A DNA stretch of 12,024 bases. Source: an uncultured Agathobaculum sp. Lineage in GTDB: Bacteria; Bacillota; Clostridia; Oscillospirales; Butyricicoccaceae. This document shows, in pieces, positions 1-4,076 of this stretch (positions are counted from its first letter, which is position 1; every line of letters begins with the position of its first letter). Made by a program: the position numbers and the translations under genes. Below the pieces are notes generated by a model, which was given only the letters and a program-made list of their open reading frames with translations, was not told the DNA's origin and did no database searches. Where the stretch lies: positions 1 to 12,024 of the forward strand of contig CALWEB010000129.1 of assembly GCA_944376955.1 (NCBI GenBank). The letters are read 5' to 3'.

Positions 1-154
1 GGGAGTGGTTGTCCTTCTTGTGAACCTTCAGGTGCTCGGTCAGCTCCTGAATGCGCGCGGTCAGGATTGCCACCTGAACCTCCGGGGAACCGGTGTCGGT
101 TGCGTGGGTGCGGTTTGCCTCGATAACGGCAGTCTTTTCTTCCTTACGGATCAT
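1..154 (-). CDS. rpsO: 30S ribosomal protein S15, N-terminal part (runs off the left edge)
   Basis: S15 binds the central domain of 16S rRNA during small-subunit assembly. Only the first 51 residues are in the window; the rest lies beyond base 1. The visible part carries the family core DTGSPEVQVAILT (residues 20-32) followed by the rRNA-contacting stretch HLKVHKKDNHS, with His41, His45, Asp48 and Ser51 in the expected positions. The start is the ATG at 154-152, preceded by the ribosome binding site AAAGGTG (170-164). A GTG four codons upstream is in frame but forms part of that binding site, so it is not preferred. The gene is transcribed leftwards from a promoter at 279-307 through a leader of about 118 nt. 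Identification is secure; the exact start is nearly so. Confidence 0.96.
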   Translation of the reverse strand, partial: MIRKEEKTAVIEANRTHATDTGSPEVQVAILTARIQELTEHLKVHKKDNHS

Positions 155-272
155 GTTGCGTTTCACCTTTCAAAAAAAATTATTACTCACCCTCAGGCTG
201 GGCTGCGGCTGGTGAAATGGGCACGGTAGGGACGCACCCGGAACTCCGGCAGCTAAGCGCGGGGCGAAAGCA
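155..272 (-). promoter_or_regulatory. rpsO 5' leader with two competing helices, possible S15 autoregulatory element
   Basis: This is the untranslated leader between the predicted start of transcription (about 272) and the rpsO ATG. In the RNA, UUUCACC (217-211) can pair perfectly over 7 bp with GGUGAAA (167-161), which covers the ribosome binding site. The same segment can instead pair with GGUGAG (191-186), leaving the site free. A further hairpin, GGGUGC with GUGCCC, lies upstream. S15 is known to repress its own mRNA in several bacteria through unrelated leader structures. That this leader does so is inference from the pairing. Confidence 0.45.
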
Positions 273-278
273 CAATAT

Positions 279-307
279 ATGATATCATGTGTGAACGAAT
301 TTGTAAA
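279..307 (-). promoter_or_regulatory. Sigma-A promoter of rpsO
   Basis: On the minus strand, a -35 box TTTACA (307-302) is separated by exactly 17 bp from a -10 box TATCAT (284-279). Each differs from consensus by one base. The predicted start of transcription is near 272, which leaves a leader of about 118 nt before rpsO. Confidence 0.75.
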
Positions 308-360
308 GCAATTTCTGCTTTTTTATTTACTTTGCCGCATTTACGCACTTTTCTTTGGTC

Positions 361-412
361 ATTTTGTCGAATTGTACAATTATGAACAAATTGTGAACAG
401 GATTTTGTCGAT
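361..412 (+). promoter_or_regulatory. Two Spo0A-box-like sites 41 bp apart upstream of the RNA promoter
   Basis: The 10-mer ATTTTGTCGA occurs at 361-370 and again at 402-411. Within the copies, TGTCGAA (365-371) is an exact match to the Spo0A box and TGTCGAT (406-412) matches 6 of 7 bases. Relative to a start near 457 they sit at about -92 to -86 and -51 to -45. That is close to the two Spo0A regions of the Bacillus spoIIG promoter, and the 41-bp spacing is about four helical turns. Between them lie a perfect 12-bp palindrome AATTGTACAATT (370-381) and two copies of TGAACA 11 bp apart (383-388 and 394-399). The presence of sporulation genes nearby makes Spo0A plausible; binding is inferred. 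Confidence 0.45.
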
Positions 413-420
413 TTTTCATC

Positions 421-450
421 TTGTCCCAACAACTTTGGCGGTGCTATAAT
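421..450 (+). promoter_or_regulatory. Promoter of the structured RNA
   Basis: A perfect -10 box TATAAT (445-450) lies 18 bp downstream of TTGTCC (421-426), a 4-of-6 match to the -35 consensus. The predicted start of transcription is about 457. A weak -35 with activator sites just upstream is the usual form of an activated promoter. Confidence 0.6.
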
Positions 451-456
451 TCTACC

Positions 457-617
457 ATACTCGGTGGACAGCTTGAACGCCTTTTCCGCTGGAAGCCGTT
501 TTTATTTATTGCTAAAGACACGCGACGGGGCGGTGCAATAGCGCGGCCTGATGTCGCGTTCTTTTTTTGTCCATCGCTGCGCCTCCGGGGCATTTTGCCG
601 CCGGAGGCGTTTTTTAT
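457..617 (+). ncRNA. Free-standing structured RNA of unknown family
   Basis: This segment has its own promoter and terminator and no protein gene follows it on the same strand, so it looks like an independent RNA of about 160 nt. A 9-bp helix closes most of it: CGGUGGACA (462-470) pairs with UGUCCAUCG (568-576) using a single G-U. Inside are a small hairpin (UUCC/GGAA around 484-494), a 7-bp stem ACGCGAC (520-526) with GUCGCGU (553-559), and UAUUGC (507-512) with GCAAUA (535-540). The last two pairings interleave, so they form either a pseudoknot or alternative folds. The ACGCGAC stem is followed by seven U residues and could itself be an early terminator, which would exclude the closing helix. 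It lacks the SRP RNA signature and is too short for tmRNA or RNase P. I do not recognise the family. Confidence 0.5.
580..615 (+). terminator. Intrinsic terminator of the structured RNA
   Basis: CGCCTCCGG (580-588) pairs over 9 bp with CCGGAGGCG (601-609). An inner GGC/GCC stem closes an ATTTT loop, and the hairpin is followed directly by six T residues. There is no T-run on the opposite side, so it works on the plus strand. The minus-strand sigma-like operon runs towards it and may also be slowed by it. Confidence 0.85.
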
Positions 618-667
618 TCCGCCCGGCACATACTGTTCTGTAACACGGCCGCGCCAACGATCTAAAA

Positions 668-985
668 TCACGCAAACATATGATTCCGCAGTTCCAAATT
701 GTATGCCAACAGCGTCCGCAGCCGTTTTTTGCCGCGCGTCAGATGACGCGATACCGCAGACTGGCTAATCCCCAGCCGATAGGCAATCTCTTTGCCGGAA
801 AGCCCTTCCACCTCGCTCATCCACAGCACTTCGTACTGCCGCGCGGTCAGCTGTTCCTGCAAGGCATGGAAAAACGCCTCCCGGAATTTAGCGCGGAACG
901 CACTGTCATCCGTCCCCAGTTCCGCCATATACCCTTCATAAGCCGCGCGATCCGCCGCCTGATCAGACAGCCTTTCGGTTTTCAT
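668..985 (-). CDS. Small sigma-region-4-like helix-turn-helix protein
   Basis: This 105-aa protein has a C-terminal half that reads as sigma factor region 4. The stretch LTARQYEVLWMSEVEGLSGK leads into EIAYRLGISQSAVSRHLTRG and a basic tail, the -35-recognition helix-turn-helix. No region 2 (core and -10 binding) is visible, so it is either a stand-alone transcription regulator or half of a split sigma factor. The start chosen is the ATG at 985, eight bases after a GGGAGG site; an ATG two codons upstream is too close to that site. It overlaps the preceding gene by 23 bp, which suggests translational coupling. Both are expressed from a promoter with a LexA box, so they are probably induced by DNA damage. 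Similar short HTH proteins are common in clostridial prophages and mobile elements, but no other phage gene is seen here. The exact function is unknown. Confidence 0.8.
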   Translation of the reverse strand: MKTERLSDQAADRAAYEGYMAELGTDDSAFRAKFREAFFHALQEQLTARQYEVLWMSEVEGLSGKEIAYRLGISQSAVSRHLTRGKKRLRTLLAYNLELRNHMFA

Positions 986-1199
986 GCCCATTCCCTCCCT
1001 TATCGTAGTAATGCTCCAACACAAATGCCGTTTTCCTGCTTTCGTTGATCAACGTCTGCAAACAGTTGATCCGCCGCTTGAGCCGGTACTTCACCTCGTT
1101 TTTCTTTGCGCGCCGCCGTGCCGCCTGTAATTGCTTCAGGCGCAGCTCCAAAAGCGCGGTATTCGACCGGTATTCCCTTGCCATCTCATGCAGCTGCAT
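963..1199 (-). CDS. Small basic helical protein, first gene of the SOS-type operon
   Basis: This 78-aa protein is rich in Arg, Lys and Leu and is predicted to be almost all helix. A basic stretch (KQLQAARRRAKKNEVKYRLK, about residues 28-47) is followed by a leucine-rich helix ending in VLEHYYDKGG. No enzyme motif or membrane segment is present. The start is the ATG at 1199, six bases after a perfect AGGAGG (1211-1206). A longer reading to an ATG at 1280 would overlap the promoter and LexA box and has no binding site, so it is rejected. The gene overlaps the sigma-like gene downstream by 23 bp. The pairing of a small helical protein with a region-4 protein recalls the two-subunit SigO/RsoA sigma factor of Bacillus subtilis. 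However, I see no clear sigma region 2 here, so that is only a possibility. Function unrecognised. Confidence 0.7.
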   Translation of the reverse strand: MQLHEMAREYRSNTALLELRLKQLQAARRRAKKNEVKYRLKRRINCLQTLINESRKTAFVLEHYYDKGGNGHENRKAV

Positions 1200-1219
1200 T
1201 ACGTACCTCCTCGCATTAT

Positions 1220-1233
1220 CGAACATTTGTTCG
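1220..1233. promoter_or_regulatory. LexA (SOS) operator
   Basis: CGAACATTTGTTCG is a perfect inverted repeat (CGAACA, two bases, TGTTCG). It fits the Gram-positive LexA site CGAAC-N4-GTTCG, and read on the minus strand it also fits the preferred centre RNRY. It lies about 9 to 22 bases after the predicted start of the minus-strand operon, a position from which bound LexA would block transcription. It also lies between that operon and spoIID, but about 115 bp from spoIID, so the small operon is the likelier target. Confidence 0.8.
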
Positions 1234-1248
1234 TATTCCTTGTGTTCT

Positions 1249-1277
1249 ATAATACAATATATTGGAAGGCTTGTCAA
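1249..1277 (-). promoter_or_regulatory. Strong sigma-A promoter of the SOS-type operon
   Basis: On the minus strand, a perfect -35 box TTGACA (1277-1272) is followed after exactly 17 bp by TATTAT (1254-1249), a 5-of-6 match to the -10 box. Transcription should start near 1241. A promoter this strong is typical of a gene kept off by a repressor, which agrees with the LexA box just downstream. Confidence 0.8.
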
Positions 1278-1348
1278 CATCCACCTACATTTGGTGTGCT
1301 ATCAATAATTTAACCCGCATATACTTGCAGGGAAAGGAGGCGTCGGAC

Positions 1349-2317
1349 ATGCGCAAACTGCTGCTCACCGGATGCGGGCTTGTGCTGGCGCTGTATCTGA
1401 CGCCGGCCGTCTGGCTGTACGGCAGCGAACCGGATTCCGGGCAAACGGCGTCTGCTTCCGCGCCCATCCAGTCGGGAACACCCCTTACAGGAGAGTATTC
1501 GACCGTCACGGTCTCGATCGACGGCACGCCAACCGAACTGCCGCTGGAAACCTATGTCGCCGGTGTCGTCGCGGCCGAAATCCCCAACGATTTTCCGCTG
1601 GACGCCATCCGGGCGCAGGCTGTCGCCGCGCGCACCTATGCGGTTTACAAACTGGCATCCGGCCGCCCTGAGGCGCATCCCGATGCCGATGTCTGCGATG
1701 ACTATCACCACTGCGCGGCCTACCGCGATATCGCGGTGGCCACCGCATCCGGCAACGACCTTTCGCGCGTCCAACAGGCGGTGGAGGACACCGAAGGCGA
1801 AATCCTAACCTATGACGGCGCGCCGATCGCGGCTGTGTTCCACTGCGTCAGCGGGCCGCGCACTGAAGCCGCGCGCGACGTCTGGGGTGAAGACGTCCCC
1901 TATCTGCAAAGCGTGGTCAGTCCGGGCGGCACAGCATACAGCGGCTATGAGGATGCCGTGACCCTTTCCGCCACTGCATTCCGCGAAAAAGCCGCGCAGG
2001 CATTCCCGTCCGCAGACGTATCCGGCCCACCGGACGACTGGTTCAAATCGTCCGTCCGCTCGGATGCAGGCGGCGTCATCACGGTGCAGCTGGGCGGTGT
2101 CACCGTTGAAGGCACGGACGTGCGCGAGGTGTTCGGCCTGCAATCAACCAACTTTACCATCACCACAACGGATGACAGCATCACCTTCCACACCATCGGT
2201 TACGGCCATGGTGTCGGACTGTCCCAGTATGGCGCCCGCTATCTGGCCGAGCAGGGCGCGGACTACACAGAAATTTTGGCGCATTATTATCCGAATACTG
2301 TGCTGACTGATGTATAA
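1349..2317 (+). CDS. spoIID: Stage II sporulation protein D, septal peptidoglycan lytic transglycosylase
   Basis: SpoIID cuts glycan strands after SpoIIP removes stem peptides, driving engulfment of the forespore by the mother-cell membrane. The 322-aa protein has one N-terminal membrane segment (about residues 4-24). The SpoIID/LytB domain follows from residue 50, with the opening motif YVAGVVAAEIP carrying the expected catalytic Glu77, then AIRAQAVAARTYA. His110, Cys116, His121 and Cys122 have the spacing of the zinc site reported for Clostridioides difficile SpoIID. The C-terminal signature YGHGVGLSQYGA starts at residue 285. The start is the ATG at 1349, eight bases after AGGAGG; the longer reading from 1262 has no binding site. 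A possible mother-cell (sigma-E) -10 box CATATACT lies at 1318-1325, but I see no convincing -35, and the leader would be very short. The spoIIQ-type gene follows 46 bp downstream. Confidence 0.95.
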   Translation: MRKLLLTGCGLVLALYLTPAVWLYGSEPDSGQTASASAPIQSGTPLTGEYSTVTVSIDGTPTELPLETYVAGVVAAEIPNDFPLDAIRAQAVAARTYAVYKLASGRPEAHPDADVCDDYHHCAAYRDIAVATASGNDLSRVQQAVEDTEGEILTYDGAPIAAVFHCVSGPRTEAARDVWGEDVPYLQSVVSPGGTAYSGYEDAVTLSATAFREKAAQAFPSADVSGPPDDWFKSSVRSDAGGVITVQLGGVTVEGTDVREVFGLQSTNFTITTTDDSITFHTIGYGHGVGLSQYGARYLAEQGADYTEILAHYYPNTVLTDV

Positions 2318-2341
2318 ACGCTTTCCTCCGCGGCCATACTG
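2312..2341 (+). promoter_or_regulatory. Candidate forespore (sigma-F) promoter of the spoIIQ-type gene
   Basis: GTATA (2312-2316) fits the sigma-F -35 consensus GYWTA. After 15 bp comes GGCCATACTG (2332-2341), which agrees with 6 of the 8 defined positions of the sigma-F -10 consensus GGNRANAMTW. The usual spacing is nearer 16. Transcription would begin near 2347-2349, just before the ribosome binding site. The match is suggestive, not proof; spoIIQ is a known sigma-F gene in Bacillus. Confidence 0.4.
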
Positions 2342-2354
2342 GTGGCAACGGAGG
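2325..2354 (+). promoter_or_regulatory. Hairpin hiding the spoIIQ ribosome binding site in read-through RNA
   Basis: CCTCCG (2325-2330) pairs perfectly with CGGAGG (2349-2354), and the latter contains the GGAGG binding site of the M23 gene. An inner stem GCCA (2333-2336) with TGGC (2343-2346) strengthens it, separated by a small CG/AA internal loop. There is no T-run, so it is not a terminator. RNA starting upstream, in or before spoIID, would contain both arms. RNA starting near 2347-2349 would lack the first arm and leave the site open. Confidence 0.5.
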
Positions 2355-2363
2355 TAAAGGGAT

Positions 2364-3125
2364 ATGAAACAATATCAGTCCAAACATACCGCAGTCCTTT
2401 CGACCCGCGGCTTTTACACCATTCTGACCGTCTGTGCGCTGATCATCGCGGCATCCGCGTGGGTGCTGTGGTCGGATGCGACCGCACCTGCGGATGACGA
2501 AACGCAGGCCAGCCTGCCGATCGTCACGCCCGCAGAGCCGCTGCCCGACCTGACCGAGGACACCCCGGTGCTGAGCGAGGAGACCGGCGACGCCGACGCG
2601 GAAGACCAGACCGATGAGGCCGAGCCATCCGAACCGGAAGCGGCGGATGACACCGCTGCCGAGCAAACTGCGGAACCCACGCCCGCCCCGGTGGAAACCG
2701 TGTCCGCCCCGATCTATGTGCGTCCGGTCTCCGGCGCGGTGATCACACCGTTTTCCGGTGACGAACTGCTGTTTCAGCCGACCTTTGGCGACTGGCGCGT
2801 GCACACCGGCACAGACTTTGCCGCCGAGGCCGGGGAAACCGTACTGGCGCTGACCGACGGCACCGTGCAGCAGGTGACCGAGGACGATCTGTACGGCACG
2901 TGTGTCACGCTCTCGCATGGTGCCGACCTGACTTCCACCTACTGCGGCGTCAGCGATGTGCGCGTCACAGAGGGACAGGCCATCGCCGCCGGCGAAGCCA
3001 TCGGCACGGTTGCCGAAACGATTGACGCGGAAGCCGCGCTCGGCCCGCATCTGCATGTCGAAGCCGCCCGTGCAGGCACCCCGGTCGATGTGCTCGAACT
3101 GCTGGGCGAAAGTGAAGTTGAATAA
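2364..3125 (+). CDS. spoIIQ: M23 (LytM) peptidase, SpoIIQ-type engulfment protein
   Basis: In spore formers SpoIIQ sits in the forespore membrane and binds SpoIIIAH from the mother cell, zipping the membranes together during engulfment. This 253-aa protein has one membrane segment (about residues 17-36), a long acidic Asp/Glu/Thr/Pro linker (about 38-115), and a LytM domain (about 120-250). All four zinc-site residues are present: His147 and Asp151 (HTGTD) and His229 with His231 (HLH). It should therefore be an active endopeptidase, as in clostridial SpoIIQ and unlike the degenerate Bacillus subtilis protein. The start ATG is preceded by GGAGG (2350-2354). Its place 46 bp after spoIID supports the sporulation role; spoIIQ neighbours spoIID in many Firmicutes. 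A generic M23 wall hydrolase is the alternative. Confidence 0.85.
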   Translation: MKQYQSKHTAVLSTRGFYTILTVCALIIAASAWVLWSDATAPADDETQASLPIVTPAEPLPDLTEDTPVLSEETGDADAEDQTDEAEPSEPEAADDTAAEQTAEPTPAPVETVSAPIYVRPVSGAVITPFSGDELLFQPTFGDWRVHTGTDFAAEAGETVLALTDGTVQQVTEDDLYGTCVTLSHGADLTSTYCGVSDVRVTEGQAIAAGEAIGTVAETIDAEAALGPHLHVEAARAGTPVDVLELLGESEVE

Positions 3126-3140
3126 GCCGCAAAACACAGC

Positions 3141-3170
3141 AAAGCCGCAGGACAAAAGTCCTGCGGCTTT
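3141..3170. terminator. Hairpin terminator between convergent genes
   Basis: AAAGCCGCAGGAC and GTCCTGCGGCTTT form a perfect 13-bp stem around an AAAA loop. It lies 15 bp after the M23 gene and 18 bp before the end of the convergent lipoprotein gene. The stem ends in AAA/TTT on both sides, so it probably terminates in both directions, although the T-run is only three bases long. Confidence 0.8.
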
Positions 3171-3188
3171 GCGCGTTGATCCAATCCT

Positions 3189-3953
3189 TTATTCCGCTGT
3201 CGGTGCTTCCATGTCTTCCGTAGCCTCTGCGACGTCTTGCGCGGTTGCCGCGTCATCCTGCACCGGTTCGGACGCCTCACCGACCACCGTCACCGCATAG
3301 TTGCCTGTCAGTCCGCCGCCCGCGACCGTGATAATCCCGTCCGCGAGCAGGAAATTCATCTGTCCATCTGCGGATTTTGCCGTCGCCCCGGCTACCGCAG
3401 CGGTGCCCTCCGTGCCGTCGGAAAACCGATAGGACATCCCGGTTTCTTCCTCCTGCGTGATCGTCAGCGTCACGCCCGCGGGGCTGATATAACTGCCCGG
3501 CCAGCCTTCATGCTGCTCGGCCTCGGCATCGTACAGCGGGAAGGTGGTGTAGTCATCCAGCACACCGTCCCCCAGATAGTGGTATTTTTCGCCTGTCTCG
3601 CGGTCCACGGCTACCTTACCCACCGTCCGCGCCGACGCATCACTGACCACGAACACATAATATTCGCGCTCCTCTTCCGCGTCTGTCCCGACGGAGAGCG
3701 TCTCGTCTGTTGCCTCTACCGTATACTGTGTTTCGTCCACCGCCCCGGCGACCTGCTCCAGCGCCTCCTGCTCACTCAGGCTGGGTGCGGCGTTGTCGCT
3801 CAGCAACCCCGCCTGCTCCGCCGCTTCCAGCGCCTGCATCTGCGGATTATCCTTGGCAGCCTGCTCCGTGGACGGCTCCATCACTGCGGTTTGCTGTGTA
3901 CAACCGGACAAAAGCAGGGTGCACAGCACCGCGGCAGCAACCGATTGTTTCAT
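3189..3953 (-). CDS. Lipoprotein of unknown function
   Basis: This 254-aa protein has a clear lipoprotein signal: MKQSVAAAVLCTLLLSGC, with Cys18 as the lipidated residue of an LSGC lipobox. It should be anchored on the outer face of the membrane. An acidic, Ala/Glu-rich stretch (about 19-90) is followed by a beta-rich part containing YYVFVVSDASARTVGKVAVD and RETGEKYHYLGDG. A second beta-rich part follows (about 150-225), then an acidic low-complexity tail of about 25 residues. I do not recognise the family; the phrase about a value and its DRETGE form resembles PepSY-like or copper-amine-oxidase-like repeats only loosely. The start ATG is eight bases after GGGAGG. It has its own promoter (4025-4053), so it need not belong to the efflux operon upstream. 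Confidence 0.85.
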   Translation of the reverse strand: MKQSVAAAVLCTLLLSGCTQQTAVMEPSTEQAAKDNPQMQALEAAEQAGLLSDNAAPSLSEQEALEQVAGAVDETQYTVEATDETLSVGTDAEEEREYYVFVVSDASARTVGKVAVDRETGEKYHYLGDGVLDDYTTFPLYDAEAEQHEGWPGSYISPAGVTLTITQEEETGMSYRFSDGTEGTAAVAGATAKSADGQMNFLLADGIITVAGGGLTGNYAVTVVGEASEPVQDDAATAQDVAEATEDMEAPTAE

Positions 3954-3993
3954 CCTGCCTGCCTCCCTCTTTCTTCTCTTCCGAATACCAATC

Positions 3994-4022
3994 AGGCGGC
4001 GCCGCTTCCCGCGGCGCCGCCT
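3994..4022 (-). promoter_or_regulatory. Perfect 12-bp GC hairpin at the start of the lipoprotein mRNA
   Basis: AGGCGGCGCCGC (3994-4005) and GCGGCGCCGCCT (4011-4022) form a perfect 12-bp stem with a five-base loop. It has no T-run on the minus strand. The predicted start of transcription (about 4018) falls inside its first arm, so the lipoprotein mRNA would begin with this hairpin, an arrangement that often protects mRNA from decay. It could instead, or also, stop read-through from the efflux operon. Confidence 0.55.
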
Positions 4023-4024
4023 TA

Positions 4025-4053
4025 ATCATACCGTATCCGGCCAAAAATTGCAA
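4025..4053 (-). promoter_or_regulatory. Promoter of the lipoprotein gene
   Basis: On the minus strand TTGCAA (4053-4048, 4 of 6) lies exactly 17 bp before TATGAT (4030-4025, 5 of 6). The expected start is near 4018, about 65 bases before the lipoprotein ATG. Confidence 0.6.
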
Positions 4054-4067
4054 CGGCCACTTGGCCG
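4040..4067 (-). terminator. Weak terminator after the efflux operon
   Basis: Ten bases beyond the pump stop codon, CGGCCAAGTGGCCG (4067-4054) forms a six-base-pair hairpin. It is followed on the minus strand by TTGCAATTTTT, a broken T-run. The stem is short, so termination may be incomplete. The downstream part overlaps the lipoprotein promoter. Confidence 0.4.
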
Positions 4068-4076
4068 AAAAAGCCA

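Noticed and set aside
457..617. SRP RNA, tmRNA, RNase P RNA, 6S RNA or a known riboswitch
   Set aside because: The SRP tetraloop motif is missing, the length is too short for tmRNA or RNase P, it does not show the long 6S hairpin with a central bubble, and no gene follows for a riboswitch to control.
421..768. Open frame of 115 codons on the plus strand overlapping the structured RNA
   Set aside because: It has no ribosome binding site, starts on the promoter, crosses a strong terminator and has no protein-like composition.
1248..1253. TATAAT on the plus strand as a promoter for spoIID
   Set aside because: No -35 box is found at the right spacing. These bases overlap the -10 of the minus-strand operon, which has a perfect -35.
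963..1280. Longer start for the 78-aa protein at 1280
   Set aside because: The extension would cover the promoter and LexA box and has no ribosome binding site, whereas the ATG at 1199 has a perfect one.
2181..3155. Long minus-strand open frame of 324 codons opposite spoIID and spoIIQ
   Set aside because: It is a GC-rich shadow of two well-supported genes, with Arg/Gly-rich composition and no binding site.
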